NCBI RefSeq assembly: GCF_005887095.1
Contig: NZ_PNCI01000017.1
Coordinates: 124,001 to 188,000, forward strand
Reading direction: 5' to 3'
From: Pseudoalteromonas rubra
Lineage (GTDB): Bacteria; Pseudomonadota; Gammaproteobacteria; Enterobacterales; Alteromonadaceae
DNA length: 64,000 nt
Positions 1-9,796 of this stretch are shown here, piece after piece. The stretch's first letter is position 1. Every line of letters begins with the position of its first letter. The notes under the pieces were generated by a model. That model was not told the DNA's origin. It was given only the letters and a program-made list of their open reading frames with translations, and made no database searches. The position numbers and the translations under genes were made by a program.

Positions 1-275
1 GTAATATGGCCTTCGCCCGATACGCGGTCGCCAATCGCAAAGCCACGCACTTCCTGACCCATGTCGACCACTTCACCCACGTATTCGTGCCCAACCACCA
101 TAGGGGTTGGAATGGTGTTCTGCGCCCATTCATCCCACTTATAAATATGGACATCGGTACCACAAATGGCGGTTTTACGGATTTTGATCAGCAGATCGTT
201 ATGCCCCACTTCCGGTTTGGGCGCATCCGTCATCCAAATCCCTTCTTCTGCTTTTAACTTGGATAATGCTTTCAT
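1..275 (-). CDS. tdh: L-threonine 3-dehydrogenase, N-terminal part (cut by window edge)
   Basis: About 91 N-terminal codons are present; the rest lies left of base 1. The enzyme is a zinc-dependent medium-chain dehydrogenase that oxidises L-threonine with NAD+ to 2-amino-3-ketobutyrate in the cytosol. The translation opens [14 protein letters not shown] and contains the catalytic-zinc cysteine in an [15 protein letters not shown] segment and the GHEYVGEV zinc-ligand motif, both typical of Tdh. The ATG at 275 gives an N-terminus matching the family. It lies 78 bases downstream of kbl on the same strand, so the two steps of threonine-to-glycine conversion are probably one operon. The family call is secure despite truncation. 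Confidence 0.95.
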   Translation of the reverse strand, partial: MKALSKLKAEEGIWMTDAPKPEVGHNDLLIKIRKTAICGTDVHIYKWDEWAQNTIPTPMVVGHEYVGEVVDMGQEVRGFAIGDRVSGEGHI

Positions 276-296
276 GTGTTTTCACTCGTTAGAAAC

Positions 297-317
297 ACGC
301 AAGCCTGTGGCTTGCGT
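297..317 (-). other. Stem-loop between kbl and tdh
   Basis: A perfect 9-bp stem (ACGCAAGCC / GGCTTGCGT) with a 3-base loop sits in the kbl-tdh gap. It lacks a clean U-tract on the operon strand, so it is more likely an RNA-stabilising or partial attenuating hairpin than a full terminator. Its function is inferred. Confidence 0.4.
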
Positions 318-353
318 TAAAATTCGCTTATAGCTGAACGCCATCAGGAGTTA

Positions 354-1550
354 TTAGATGACACCTAGCTCTTTACCGATGCGGATAAAGGCATCAATCG
401 CTTTGTCCAGCTGCTCTGTGGTATGCGCCGCAGAGATTTGAGTACGGATCCGTGCCTGGCCTTTTGGTACCACAGGGTAAGAGAACCCAATCACATAAAT
501 ACCTTCAGCAAGCAAACGGTCCGCCATATCCGATGCCACCTTTGCATCGCCCAGCATCACAGGAATAATGGCATGATCTTTACCTGCACAGGTAAAGCCT
601 GCCGCTTCCATCTTAGTACGGAAGTGTGCGGCATTTTCCCACAGCTTGTTACGCAGTGCCTGGCCTTCTTTCATCATATCCAGCACTTTGATTGAAGCTG
701 TGACAATAGACGGAGCCAGCGAGTTTGAGAACAGATAAGGACGAGAACGTTGACGTAACCACTCTACAATCTCTTTTTTACCTGATGTATAGCCACCTGA
801 CGCGCCGCCCAGGGCTTTGCCTAAAGTACCTGTGATGATGTCAACACGATCCATAACACCGCAATACTCAGGCGTACCGCGGCCATTTTCGCCAACAAAG
901 CCCACGGCGTGAGAGTCGTCGACCATGACCAGAGCATCATATTTATCCGCCAGATCGCATAGCTCAGACAGGTTACAAATAACCCCATCCATTGAGAACA
1001 CACCGTCAGTTGCAATCAGCTTAGTTTTTACGCCCGCCTCATCTGCTGCGATCAGCTGCTTTTCAAGGTCAGCCATATCATTGTTTGCGTAGCGGAAACG
1101 TTTTGCTTTACACAGACGCACGCCATCAATGATAGATGCATGGTTCAGTGAATCCGAAATAATTGCATCATCCGGACCTAAAATGGTTTCGAACAGACCC
1201 GCGTTGGCATCAAAACACGAAGAATACAGGATGGTGTCTTCGGTTTGCAGAAAATCGCTGATTTTGGCTTCCAGTGTTTTATGGATATCCTGAGTACCAC
1301 AGATAAAGCGCACAGACGCCACACCAAAACCATGATCATCCAGACCACGCTGAGCAGCCGCAATCAAGTCTGGGTGATTGGCCAGACCAAGGTAGTTGTT
1401 TGCACAGAAGTTGATAACACTTTCGCCAGTTGATACTGCGATTTCTGCTTGCTGCTGAGAAGTGATCACACGTTCTTTTTTGTATAAACCCTCAGCTTTT
1501 ACTTCTTCAATCTGTTGCTGAAGCTGGCTGAAAAATGCCGCTGCTCTCAT
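354..1550 (-). CDS. kbl: Glycine C-acetyltransferase (2-amino-3-ketobutyrate CoA ligase)
   Basis: A PLP-dependent alpha-oxoamine synthase that cleaves 2-amino-3-ketobutyrate with CoA to glycine and acetyl-CoA, completing threonine breakdown started by Tdh. The 398-residue length equals the usual family length. Visible motifs are the DDSHAVG cofactor-binding loop at about residues 211-217 and the PLP lysine in [15 protein letters not shown] (about Lys245). The N-terminus [21 protein letters not shown] aligns with known Kbl proteins, and a GGAGACTCCCG ribosome site precedes the ATG. It is first in a kbl-tdh operon; the 171 bases upstream to gmhB carry its promoter region. Confidence 0.97.
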   Translation of the reverse strand: MRAAAFFSQLQQQIEEVKAEGLYKKERVITSQQQAEIAVSTGESVINFCANNYLGLANHPDLIAAAQRGLDDHGFGVASVRFICGTQDIHKTLEAKISDFLQTEDTILYSSCFDANAGLFETILGPDDAIISDSLNHASIIDGVRLCKAKRFRYANNDMADLEKQLIAADEAGVKTKLIATDGVFSMDGVICNLSELCDLADKYDALVMVDDSHAVGFVGENGRGTPEYCGVMDRVDIITGTLGKALGGASGGYTSGKKEIVEWLRQRSRPYLFSNSLAPSIVTASIKVLDMMKEGQALRNKLWENAAHFRTKMEAAGFTCAGKDHAIIPVMLGDAKVASDMADRLLAEGIYVIGFSYPVVPKGQARIRTQISAAHTTEQLDKAIDAFIRIGKELGVI

Positions 1551-1722
1551 CGGGAGTCTCCATTAGTTGCACGGAGTGTGTACACCAGGCACACACTAAA
1601 ACGCCGATATCGTTTAAACTCAATACCGGCTGTGTCATTTAGATCATTGTTTATATTTTAAAAGGTTCGCACCTTAATTGCACGGTTTGTGATTATCTTG
1701 TTCACCAGCGTATTGTAAACGT

Positions 1723-2280
1723 TTATGAGATAAACGGTGGTACATCAATAACCTGACGAAGTGAGCTACACACATAATCAGCCGTTGCCCGCACTTCTTC
1801 TGTGAAAGTCTGACCAGATTCCACCAATATCTTGGTTGCCACGCCTGCAGCCTGCGCTGCCTGCATGTCTGATCCTTTATCTCCAACCATCACACTGCGC
1901 TTGGGATCGATATCAAACTCTTCAATAGCCTGAAGTAACATTCCTGGATTGGGTTTACGACAGTCACATTCTCGCTGGTAGGGAGGCTGGGCCTTATGTG
2001 GATGATGAGGACAAAAATACACACGCTCAATCTCTATGCCATGGGCCAGAAACTGCTGGCACATCCAGTCTGTCAGCTGCTCAAACTGAGCTTCGTCATA
2101 ATAGCCTCGACCGATACCTGACTGATTAGTGACGACGATAAGTTTGTAGCCCTGAGCCTGAAAGAGCTGACATGCCTCAAACACGCCATCAATAAATTGA
2201 AAATCTTCAATCTTGTGGACATAGGCATGGTCTTGGTTGATCACCCCATCTCTGTCCAAAAATACGGCTTTGTGTGTCAT
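1723..2280 (-). CDS. gmhB: D-glycero-beta-D-manno-heptose 1,7-bisphosphate 7-phosphatase
   Basis: A cytosolic HAD-superfamily phosphatase that removes the 7-phosphate from heptose 1,7-bisphosphate in ADP-heptose synthesis for LPS inner core. The 185-residue protein begins with the catalytic DxD motif (FLDRDGVIN, Asp9 and Asp11) and contains the GmhB zinc-loop signature (CPHHPHK then ECDCRKPNPGM) and the C-terminal MVGDKGSDM motif. Its start overlaps the stop of the upstream glycosyltransferase by four bases, indicating translational coupling. With hldE and gmhA nearby, the window holds the full heptose pathway. Confidence 0.96.
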   Translation of the reverse strand: MTHKAVFLDRDGVINQDHAYVHKIEDFQFIDGVFEACQLFQAQGYKLIVVTNQSGIGRGYYDEAQFEQLTDWMCQQFLAHGIEIERVYFCPHHPHKAQPPYQRECDCRKPNPGMLLQAIEEFDIDPKRSVMVGDKGSDMQAAQAAGVATKILVESGQTFTEEVRATADYVCSSLRQVIDVPPFIS

Positions 2281-3320
2281 AACTGTTCCTGCTGTACTAC
2301 ATGATCGAACATCTGGGTCACCCGCTCAACAGAGATCTGACTCATCAAATCGCCGCCCTTCACACGAGTGCCCCACTTAAGCTGCTGTGCCGTTTTGCCC
2401 TTTTGTGCCAAGACACTGTCATGGTATACCTCGACCACATAATCCTGATAGAGGTATGGACCGGTGCGTTTAGGGTTAGAGTGAGCGTATAAACCAATCA
2501 CGGGCGTACCAACCGTCACCGCCATATGGGCAGGTCCGGTGTCTGGCGCCAACACCAGCTGTGCCTGCTCTAACACGCATAGCAAGGCTTTTAGTTTGGT
2601 TTTACCAACCAGGTTCACAATATCGCATTGAGCATGGCGCAGTATTTCATCACTGAGGTTACGCTCGAGTTCGGTCGGCCCACCAGTCAGCACGACATTA
2701 AAACCTTGCGCCGCGGCATGATTTGCCAGTGCAGCATACCGTTCTGGCAACCAGTTTCGTTCGGCTTTACTGGCCGCGGGAGAAATGACAAAGATGCGTG
2801 TCAGCCCGTGTAAAAGTGCGCTTGCCTCTTGCTTATCTGCATCACTCACCGGCATTTCCCAGCGTGGGGCGTCACACTCTGCACCTATCGCACGGGCAAA
2901 GTTTTGAAACCCTTCCAGCACATGCGGTTCACTTTGTGGCTCAATGCGCTGGTTGATCACCAGTGAATGCAGCTCTTTAGAGCGACCCTTATCAAAGCCA
3001 ATTTTAACTTTTGCAGGAATACACCGGGCGGCGAGGTTGGCGCGAAACGCCACCTGCATGTGCAGAAGCACATCGAACTTGTGTCCTTTAAACCGGGCTT
3101 TTAGCTGCTTAAACACCGCTTTGCCCTGCTTTTTGTCAAAAATAACAAACTCCACCCCAGGCAGATCCGCCAGTAGCATGGCTTCAACCTTGCCAATCAC
3201 CCAAGTGATCTTTGCCTGAGGGTGCGCCCGCTGAATCGCCTGAACCGCTGCAACGGCATGGCATACATCACCAATGGCCGAAAGCCGAAGAATACAAATA
3301 GAAGAAATTGCCTGAGACAC
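2277..3320 (-). CDS. Glycosyltransferase family 9 (ADP-heptose:LPS heptosyltransferase type)
   Basis: A probable cytosolic-face heptosyltransferase that adds heptose to the Kdo-lipid A core. The GT9 fold is recognisable from the N-terminal ICILRLSAIGDVCHAV motif and the C-terminal nucleotide-sugar site (VLAPDTGPAHMAVTVGTPVIGLY). I chose the GTG at 3320 (VSQAISSICILRL), which gives 347 residues, near the family norm. A longer frame to 3380 would add a non-homologous N-terminus and run into the divergent promoter of kdkA. It overlaps gmhB by four bases. Whether it is heptosyltransferase I, II or III cannot be told by eye, so no symbol is given. Confidence 0.88.
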   Translation of the reverse strand: MSQAISSICILRLSAIGDVCHAVAAVQAIQRAHPQAKITWVIGKVEAMLLADLPGVEFVIFDKKQGKAVFKQLKARFKGHKFDVLLHMQVAFRANLAARCIPAKVKIGFDKGRSKELHSLVINQRIEPQSEPHVLEGFQNFARAIGAECDAPRWEMPVSDADKQEASALLHGLTRIFVISPAASKAERNWLPERYAALANHAAAQGFNVVLTGGPTELERNLSDEILRHAQCDIVNLVGKTKLKALLCVLEQAQLVLAPDTGPAHMAVTVGTPVIGLYAHSNPKRTGPYLYQDYVVEVYHDSVLAQKGKTAQQLKWGTRVKGGDLMSQISVERVTQMFDHVVQQEQL

Positions 3321-3454
3321 ACATTTCGCCTGTAACTGAAAATAAGCATCCGATCTTAAATAAAACCCATCATTTTGCAACCAGTGAGATTTTCCCCGAA
3401 GGGAAAAGTCGTTACACTGGCGCTTGTCGTTGCAGCGCGCACTACAGAGAAGTC

Positions 3455-4189
3455 ATGCTAAAAATAGAAAAACACCATACTCATTATTTGCTTCGTACCA
3501 GCCATACACCCGAGACCTTGTCTCTGGACTGGTTTAACCTGATCTACTGGCAACAACACAACGCCGTTGTGACTTCTAAGCAGGGGCGTGCAGCAGCCTG
3601 GTTCGTGCGCTATACACCACATAATATTGCCGTACTCAAACATTACTGGCGCGGTGGTCTAATTGGCAAGGTGCTGAAAGATCAATACTTATATACCGGC
3701 CTAAAGCGCACCCGAGTGTATCAGGAACTGGATTTACTCAACCAGCTTGCCAATCTGGGCTTGCCGGTTCCAACGCCTTTAGGAGCTCGCGTGAGCGTAT
3801 CAGCCGGAATTTATCGCGCCGATATATTAACGGATGCTGTCGCTGGTGCACAAAGCTTATGTGAACGGCTGCAATCGGCCCCTTTACCTGTGCGAGACTG
3901 GCAGCAGGTTGCATCCACTCTTGCTCGCTTTCATCAGGCCGGTGCGTATCATGACGATTTAAACTGCAACAATATTCTCTTTGACAAGAGCGGCGAGGTT
4001 TATCTGATTGATTTTGATAAGGGCGCACTCAGAACACCCGAGACCGCCTGGCAACAGGCGAACATCGACCGACTGGCACGCTCACTTAAAAAAGAGGCAT
4101 CCCGTTCAGCACAGTTCTTCTGCTCTGAGAGCGACTGGCAAACATGTCTCGATGCTTACCAGGATGCAATGACAAAAAAGCCGGTATAA
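3455..4189 (+). CDS. kdkA: 3-deoxy-D-manno-octulosonic acid (Kdo) kinase
   Basis: Phosphorylates Kdo on the LPS inner core using ATP. The protein-kinase-like fold is seen in YHDDLNCNNILFD (catalytic loop) followed by VYLIDFDKG (metal-binding DFD), with the KGRAAAWFVRY-type ATP region near the N-terminus. The ATG at 3455 is preceded by AGAGAAG and gives 244 residues, close to family length; an in-frame extension to 3308 would overlap the divergent glycosyltransferase and has no homologous look. It stands alone on the plus strand between two minus-strand heptose genes, ending in a shared bidirectional terminator. Confidence 0.93.
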   Translation: MLKIEKHHTHYLLRTSHTPETLSLDWFNLIYWQQHNAVVTSKQGRAAAWFVRYTPHNIAVLKHYWRGGLIGKVLKDQYLYTGLKRTRVYQELDLLNQLANLGLPVPTPLGARVSVSAGIYRADILTDAVAGAQSLCERLQSAPLPVRDWQQVASTLARFHQAGAYHDDLNCNNILFDKSGEVYLIDFDKGALRTPETAWQQANIDRLARSLKKEASRSAQFFCSESDWQTCLDAYQDAMTKKPV

Positions 4190-4199
4190 ACCGGCTTTT
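4176..4199. terminator. Bidirectional terminator between kdkA and hldE
   Basis: AAAAGCCGGT-ATAA-ACCGGCTTTT forms a perfect 10-bp stem with A and T runs on both sides. It overlaps the kdkA stop codon (4187-4189) and lies just past the convergent hldE stop at 4220, so it can end transcription from both sides. Confidence 0.88.
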
Positions 4200-4219
4200 C
4201 TCTCTATAGTATCGCTGAA

Positions 4220-5665
4220 TTAGTCTGTTTCTCGCGCCTTCGCGATGATGTTAGACGTCGAACATCCATCCAGAAATGGCAGGACTTCAACCTGCCCGCC
4301 CATTGCTAAGACATGATCAGCGCCGGCTATTTCAGACACCTGGTAATCACCGCCTTTCACCAAAATATGTGGGCTGATCTGTTCAATCAGTTTAGCAGGC
4401 GTATCGTTTTCGCTCTCTTTGCCGAAGGGGATCACCCAGTCAACAGAAGCCAGTGCCGACAGTACCATAGCCCGTTCAGTGAGTGGGTTGATTGGCCTCT
4501 CCGGACCTTTCAGTCTGGAAATTGACTCATCATTGTTAAGTCCCACGACCAGTCTGTCACCTCTGGCCTTTGCTTGCGCCAGATAACGAACATGTCCGGC
4601 ATGCAGAATATCGAAGCAACCATTAGTAAACACTATGGTTTCGCCGTTTTGTTTGGCAAACTCAATGTGCTTTAGCACTTCCTCATAAGGAGCTTGGTAA
4701 TGCTCTCCGGTTTGGCGCAGATACTGGCCCAATTTGCGGCTCAGCTCCTCTGGAGTCACAGTTGCAGCGCCCAGTTTAGCAACTGCGATACCTGCCGCCA
4801 GGTTAGCCAGCTCGACCGCTTCACTGGGCGGAAATCCGGCTCCCAGCATAGTCGTCAGTGTTGCAATCACAGTATCACCGGCACCGGTAACGTCGCTTAC
4901 TTCCTGGACCTGGGCAGCAAAATCGTGTTTTTCATCTTGGGTGATCAGCGACATCCCCTGCTCCGAGCGAGTCAGCAGCATAGCGCCTATGCCAGCTTGC
5001 TTTATCAGCGCTCTGGCACTGGTTGTCAGCGCTGCTTCATCACGGTCATCCCCACCAGCAAGTCGAAACTCATTGAGGTTAGGCGTAATATAATCCGCAC
5101 CTTGATAGCGGCTCAGATCAGAAGATTTTGGGTCAATCAGAACTGTTTTACCGGCTGCTTTGGCCAGCGTGATCATCTCTTCAATGCAGGTCAACGCCCC
5201 TTTGTTATAGTCCGAAAACAGGATGAAATCATAGTCGTTGACAACCTGCTCCAGGCGGGTCAATAGCAGCTCGCTATGAGACTGTACAAATGGCTCTTCA
5301 AGATCCAACCGGACAACCTGCTGATGACGGCTGATCACACGCATCTTAGCAATGGTTGGAAGCTCAGCAACCGTCACCAATTGTGAGGCAATTTGTTCTT
5401 TTGCCAGAATCGATTCCAGCTGCCGACCGTTGTCATCTTCACCAATCAGACCCAGTAAACCAACCTGTCCATCCAGATGAGCAATGTTTTTCGCCACGTT
5501 AGCGGCACCACCAGCTTTGTCTTCAAGGCTGCTTACTTTGACAACCGGGACTGGCGCTTCAGGGGATATACGTCCTGTGTCGCCATGCCAATATCTATCC
5601 AGCATAACATCACCGACGACCAGAACTTTGGCCTGATTTAAGTTTCTCAGCGCACTCAGGTTCAT
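4220..5665 (-). CDS. hldE: Bifunctional heptose-7-phosphate kinase / heptose-1-phosphate adenylyltransferase
   Basis: Two-domain cytosolic enzyme of ADP-heptose synthesis. Residues 1 to about 320 form a PfkB-type sugar kinase ([10 protein letters not shown] substrate region; catalytic VTGAGDT at about 259-265). Residues from about 340 form a nucleotidyltransferase with the HxGH motif in [19 protein letters not shown] (HAGH at about 355-358). The 481-residue length is that of a complete HldE fusion. Its start overlaps the gmhA stop by four bases, so gmhA-hldE is a coupled operon catalysing the first, second and fourth steps; gmhB supplies the third. Confidence 0.97.
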   Translation of the reverse strand: MNLSALRNLNQAKVLVVGDVMLDRYWHGDTGRISPEAPVPVVKVSSLEDKAGGAANVAKNIAHLDGQVGLLGLIGEDDNGRQLESILAKEQIASQLVTVAELPTIAKMRVISRHQQVVRLDLEEPFVQSHSELLLTRLEQVVNDYDFILFSDYNKGALTCIEEMITLAKAAGKTVLIDPKSSDLSRYQGADYITPNLNEFRLAGGDDRDEAALTTSARALIKQAGIGAMLLTRSEQGMSLITQDEKHDFAAQVQEVSDVTGAGDTVIATLTTMLGAGFPPSEAVELANLAAGIAVAKLGAATVTPEELSRKLGQYLRQTGEHYQAPYEEVLKHIEFAKQNGETIVFTNGCFDILHAGHVRYLAQAKARGDRLVVGLNNDESISRLKGPERPINPLTERAMVLSALASVDWVIPFGKESENDTPAKLIEQISPHILVKGGDYQVSEIAGADHVLAMGGQVEVLPFLDGCSTSNIIAKARETD

Positions 5666-6255
5666 GCTGATTGCTCCGCAATGACCATGTCCACGGCTTC
5701 ACATAGCCAGTGGCCGATAAACATATGCGCTTCCTGGATCCGCGCGGTTTCGTCAAAATCGATGATAATCGGCAACCGGGCAATGTCTTTCACGGTTCCA
5801 CCGCTGCGGCCAGTCAATGCAACCGTAAACGCACCGATTTTGTTAGCGGCTTTGAGTGCAAGGTTAATGTTTTCACTGGTACCGGATGTCGTCAGGCCAA
5901 TCACCAAATCTTCAGGTTTACACAAAGCCTGAACCTGGCGTTCAAAGACAGTATCAAAGTGATAGTCGTTGCTGTGTGCGGTCAAAATGGAGGTGTCAGT
6001 CGTCAATGCAATAGACGCCAGCGGCCCACGTTCCAGCTTATAACGAACCACAAATTCAGCAGCCAAGTGTTGCGCATCAGCCGCACTGCCACCATTACCA
6101 AACCAGATCACCTTGCCACCAGCATCCAGTGTTGCTTTGCAAGCAGCCAGTAATTCCAAGGACTGGGTGTGGTAATCAGCCATTTTTGCGAACAACGCCA
6201 TGTGTCGCTCTAAGCTGGCCTGATAGCTTTGTTTGATGTGATCATTGATTGACAT
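5662..6255 (-). CDS. gmhA: Sedoheptulose 7-phosphate isomerase
   Basis: A SIS-domain isomerase that converts sedoheptulose 7-phosphate to D-glycero-D-manno-heptose 7-phosphate, the first step to ADP-heptose. The 197-residue product shows the [17 protein letters not shown] active-site segment containing the His and Glu zinc ligands, the TTSGTSEN phosphate loop, and the C-terminal [14 protein letters not shown] motif with the other Gln and His ligands. The related DiaA has a similar fold, but the zinc-ligand set and the direct coupling to hldE favour GmhA. It is first in the gmhA-hldE pair. Confidence 0.94.
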   Translation of the reverse strand: MSINDHIKQSYQASLERHMALFAKMADYHTQSLELLAACKATLDAGGKVIWFGNGGSAADAQHLAAEFVVRYKLERGPLASIALTTDTSILTAHSNDYHFDTVFERQVQALCKPEDLVIGLTTSGTSENINLALKAANKIGAFTVALTGRSGGTVKDIARLPIIIDFDETARIQEAHMFIGHWLCEAVDMVIAEQSA

Positions 6256-6346
6256 AGTGATCCTTAAAAAATAATGCGACTTTGCATTCGTTGCAAAATC
6301 AAATATAACCCGTGTTTAAATAGTGGGGGAGACGCTTCGCACCCTA

Positions 6347-7795
6347 TTACCAGTATACATTGACGGACAGCCAAGTGTAGCTTTCTCCGAACACGTCTTT
6401 GCCATAGGTCAGTGATGTTTCCACTTGCTTGTCATGCATATGTCGAGTGTTGGAGACGGACATCTCAACAGCTTGCTCATACGCATCACCAGTTTGACCA
6501 AGTTCATTGAGGTAATTGCTGGTATTGTCAACCGTTGAGAGTTTCATTCGCCACAGAGACTCAAGGCTCTCTCGATAACTCACTTCCAGCATATGTGCTC
6601 CTGTAGGCGCCGCGTCACCAAATGTGCGCTGATTTGCTGCAGCATGGCCCACTACAAAACCATCTATTGTGTTACCCGATTTTTCATAAATCCCGTTCAC
6701 ATACCAGAGACTGTGCATATTGGTATATTCGTAGCGCAGTGTGAAATCTTTCGTCAATGACGGCAGGTACACACCAAAACTGGATACCGTATTACCAAAC
6801 TGGTAGTTCTTATGATTTTTAGTATCTTCCCCACCGTATTCGAGATACCACTGAACCGGTTGGATCCAATTGGTTGTGAAGGTACTGGTAATAGTAGCCC
6901 ATTGATCTCCAAGCTCATTATCTTTACCACCTGTTAGTCCGCGGTTATCGTTACCGGCAGGGTCAAAATAGGCTTTTACGACATCTTTAAGATCGACTTT
7001 TCTTGGCCCTCCCCCAAACTGCATCATGCGGTTTATACCGATTTTCCAGTTATCCAACGGTTCAAAGCTAATATGCGTGCCCGCTAATTTTGGTGTACCG
7101 TCATGTAGCGCGTTCTGGTAATGAATGCCTTTCTCAACATGTTCCAGTTCAGAGTAAAATAGCTCGAAGTCGAAATTCCACCAGTTGTCGAGCGGTAAGT
7201 TTAAGCCTAACGACGCAGACAGGGGGGTTTTGGCATTGTTTGAATATACCTGAGCACTGTGCTTGAACGGCGAAAACCAGTGCTCTTTATAGCCTAAAGT
7301 CAGCTGCAGATTCTCTCCACCTAAAGCATAGAAGGTGTTATAGGGCACAACTTTGCCAGCATCTACACGATATTGTGCACCGATTTGAACCAGACTGGAA
7401 TCACTGCCACGCCATACTCCCCCGATCGAGAACTCCGCATATTCACTACTGTAGTTTCCCCGGTCATTCGCAAGCTGCTGTGTTTCGCCCGAGTCTATCC
7501 GCAATTTGACACCTCGACGGGTAATCGCGTCCCTTTGCAGATAAGGCGCTAATCGTGTTTTGATACTCTGAAATAAGGCCGGATCCACTGTTTCAAGCTG
7601 AAACAGGGTTTTATTGATTTCAGTAATACGATAAGGCTTAGCCATTGGAACTGTGCCCGTTAAGGCAAACATCTGATCAATTTGGTACTCAAGAATGTTG
7701 TCTTTGCCTAACGGTAAAAAAGCCGTTGGCATGGCGAAAGACTGCGCCGCACCCAGCAGACACAAAGAAGACAGCGTGATTGTACGAAAGGACAA
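6347..7795 (-). CDS. Capsule assembly Wzi-family outer-membrane protein
   Basis: A predicted outer-membrane beta-barrel of the Wzi family, which binds and organises surface capsular polysaccharide. The start is uncertain: I prefer the TTG at 7795, which follows AAAGG by 7 bases and begins a signal peptide (LSFRTITLSSLCLLGAAQSFA). An upstream frame to 7864 would add a polar N-terminus in front of it. The mature protein has the Wzi-like N-terminal region (PTAFLPLGKDNILEYQIDQM) and many alternating aromatic strands ending in an aromatic residue (SVNVYW), typical of barrels. It lies between gmhA and waaA among LPS genes, but no capsule export genes are in the window. Confidence 0.85.
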   Translation of the reverse strand: MSFRTITLSSLCLLGAAQSFAMPTAFLPLGKDNILEYQIDQMFALTGTVPMAKPYRITEINKTLFQLETVDPALFQSIKTRLAPYLQRDAITRRGVKLRIDSGETQQLANDRGNYSSEYAEFSIGGVWRGSDSSLVQIGAQYRVDAGKVVPYNTFYALGGENLQLTLGYKEHWFSPFKHSAQVYSNNAKTPLSASLGLNLPLDNWWNFDFELFYSELEHVEKGIHYQNALHDGTPKLAGTHISFEPLDNWKIGINRMMQFGGGPRKVDLKDVVKAYFDPAGNDNRGLTGGKDNELGDQWATITSTFTTNWIQPVQWYLEYGGEDTKNHKNYQFGNTVSSFGVYLPSLTKDFTLRYEYTNMHSLWYVNGIYEKSGNTIDGFVVGHAAANQRTFGDAAPTGAHMLEVSYRESLESLWRMKLSTVDNTSNYLNELGQTGDAYEQAVEMSVSNTRHMHDKQVETSLTYGKDVFGESYTWLSVNVYW

Positions 7796-7942
7796 CTTAA
7801 AACCTTTGAATTTGGAGATTTTGCCCGATCCTAGCAAATTCCCGTCCGCGGAGCACCTCAACAACTGTGATAATTTGTACGCCTGTTATCGCTTTTTTAG
7901 GCCGACAAGTTAAAATAAGCGTTTTTTACACTGATGGCTGCC

Positions 7943-9214
7943 ATGATTAGACGTTTATATTCCCTGCTACTGCTCGTATTGTGCCCAATCATTGTGGCGT
8001 ATCTGTACGTTATCAGAGGAAAAAAGAACGCCTTGTACAAGGCCAATTTCTCTGAACGGTTCGGTGTTGCCCCTTCGAGCGCCTCGCAACAAGCGATTAT
8101 GGTGCATTGTGCCTCTGTCGGTGAAGTACTAGCCGCAGCACCGCTTGTCAGAGCGTTACTGGCCGAACACCCTGATACCCCGTTTATACTGACGTGTAAC
8201 ACGCCAACGGGTCGGGAGCAGCTCGCTCAGTTATTTGCCAAAGAGGATCAGCACATCACGATTTGCTACCTGCCCATCGACTTTGCATTCGCGACGAGAC
8301 GATTTATCAACCAACTGCGCCCAAAGCTGCTGCTGGTGCTTGAAACCGAACTTTGGCCTAATTTGTTCTATTACGCCAAAAAGGCTGCCTGCCCGGTTAC
8401 CGTGGTCAACGCACGCTTGTCAAAGAAGTCTCAAGCCGGTTATCAAAAAGTAGCACCACTGAGCCAATTCCTGATGGACCAGATAGATATGCTCGCAAGC
8501 CACAATAAAGAGGACGCGGAGCGGTTTGTTGAACTGGGACTGGCGAGAGAAAAAGTGACGGTAACGGGATCCATCAAGTTCGATATCAGCCTGGATGATA
8601 ATCAACAGGAAAAAATTGACACCATCAAAGCGCAACTGGGTGCACGCCCAGTCTGGGTTGCGGGCTCCACGCACCCAATGGAGCACGAACAGGTGCTGGC
8701 AGCACATCAGAACATATTGGCTCAGCTGCCCGACGCACTATTGATCATTGCCCCCAGACATCCTGAACAATTCGATAAAGTGGCGGCTTTGATTGAGGCA
8801 CAGGCACTCAGCTATAGCCGCCGTAGTCAGCAGTACAAAGCATCATCACAAGTCCTGCTGGCAGACACTCTGGGCGAATTAAAGCTCCTGTACGGATGTG
8901 GTCAGATCGCCTACATTGGCGGCAGCCTGATTGAACGTGGTGGCCACAACCCACTAGAAGCTGCAGCCTGCTCGGTGGGGGTTCTGACTGGACCACATAC
9001 CTATAACTTTGCCCATATTTACCCCGAGCTGATCTCAATGCAAGGTGCCATAGAAGTGGCAGATCCTCAGGTGCTTGCCGATACTTTGCTGGTCTATCTG
9101 CGCTCGAAGCAAGATGCCAATGAGCTTGGTGCACACGCCAAAGCCTGTCTGGCACGCAATCAAGGCGCCATTGCGCGCAGTATTACTATGATAAACGCTC
9201 TTTTGGAAAAATAA
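7943..9214 (+). CDS. waaA: 3-deoxy-D-manno-octulosonic acid (Kdo) transferase
   Basis: Family-30 glycosyltransferase that transfers Kdo from CMP-Kdo to lipid IVA at the inner membrane. The N-terminus (MIRRLYSLLLLVLCPIIVAY) is the usual single membrane anchor, followed by the conserved SERFG region, the HCASVGEVLAA motif and the C-terminal GGSLIERGGHNPLEAAACSVGV nucleotide-sugar region split over the last third. I chose the second ATG (7943) because it aligns with other WaaA starts; the ATG at 7934 would add three residues. It is divergent from the Wzi gene and followed directly by the DUF1415 gene. Confidence 0.95.
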   Translation: MIRRLYSLLLLVLCPIIVAYLYVIRGKKNALYKANFSERFGVAPSSASQQAIMVHCASVGEVLAAAPLVRALLAEHPDTPFILTCNTPTGREQLAQLFAKEDQHITICYLPIDFAFATRRFINQLRPKLLLVLETELWPNLFYYAKKAACPVTVVNARLSKKSQAGYQKVAPLSQFLMDQIDMLASHNKEDAERFVELGLAREKVTVTGSIKFDISLDDNQQEKIDTIKAQLGARPVWVAGSTHPMEHEQVLAAHQNILAQLPDALLIIAPRHPEQFDKVAALIEAQALSYSRRSQQYKASSQVLLADTLGELKLLYGCGQIAYIGGSLIERGGHNPLEAAACSVGVLTGPHTYNFAHIYPELISMQGAIEVADPQVLADTLLVYLRSKQDANELGAHAKACLARNQGAIARSITMINALLEK

Positions 9215-9763
9215 ATGCACCATATTGCCGTCAAAGCGATGCAAAACTGGGTCAGCTCAGTGATCGTAAAATATAATTTTTGCCCGTTTGCCCGTAAGGA
9301 AGTTGAGCAAAACGCCATTCATTACCGAGTCTGCGAGTCACAAAAACACGAAGATGCCGTCATGGATATGCTGGATGAGTGTCAGGCACTGACCGACACA
9401 CCAGAGCGAGAAACCAGCTTGCTTATTTTTACTGCTGGCTTTGGCGATTTTGATGAGTTCTTGGATTTGGTTGATTTAGCCAATGCATTGCTGGTTGCAC
9501 AGGGCTATGAGGGGGTTTTCCAGCTCGCCAACTTCCACCCTGATTATGTATTCGCTGATTCAGAGCAAGATGATCCGGCCAACTACACCAACCGTGCCCC
9601 TTACCCTGCTTTGCACGTGATCCGTGAAGCGAGTATGGCAGAGGCTTTAGAAGCCTACGACGACCCGGAGTCAATTCCGGATAATAATATCCGCCTGGCA
9701 CGCAGAAAAGGGGCCGCTTTTTGGCAGCAACTGCTACGCCAATGCCACCCGCGCCAGAACTAA
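9215..9763 (+). CDS. DUF1415 family protein
   Basis: A 182-residue soluble protein of a conserved family without an established function (DUF1415). It has a CPFARK segment near the N-terminus and the typical LIFTAGFGDFDEFLDLVDLA and LANFHPDYVFAD blocks. Its ATG follows the waaA stop with no gap, so it is translated from the same message. Association with LPS synthesis is by position only. The hairpin at 9769-9787 closes the unit. Confidence 0.85.
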   Translation: MHHIAVKAMQNWVSSVIVKYNFCPFARKEVEQNAIHYRVCESQKHEDAVMDMLDECQALTDTPERETSLLIFTAGFGDFDEFLDLVDLANALLVAQGYEGVFQLANFHPDYVFADSEQDDPANYTNRAPYPALHVIREASMAEALEAYDDPESIPDNNIRLARRKGAAFWQQLLRQCHPRQN

Positions 9764-9768
9764 GCATT

Positions 9769-9787
9769 GGGGCGGTTAAAGCCGCCC
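9769..9787. terminator. Probable terminator hairpin between convergent genes
   Basis: GGGGCGG-TTAAAG-CCGCCC lies between the stops of the DUF1415 gene and convergent ydbL. On the plus strand a T-run occurs some 10 bases further (TTATTTTTT); on the minus strand there is none. It is a plausible but not canonical terminator. Confidence 0.5.
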
Positions 9788-9796
9788 TGCTTGCTG

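Noticed and set aside
3308..3454. Longer start for the Kdo kinase
   Set aside because: The extension overlaps the divergent glycosyltransferase start and shows no family similarity; the ATG at 3455 has a ribosome site.
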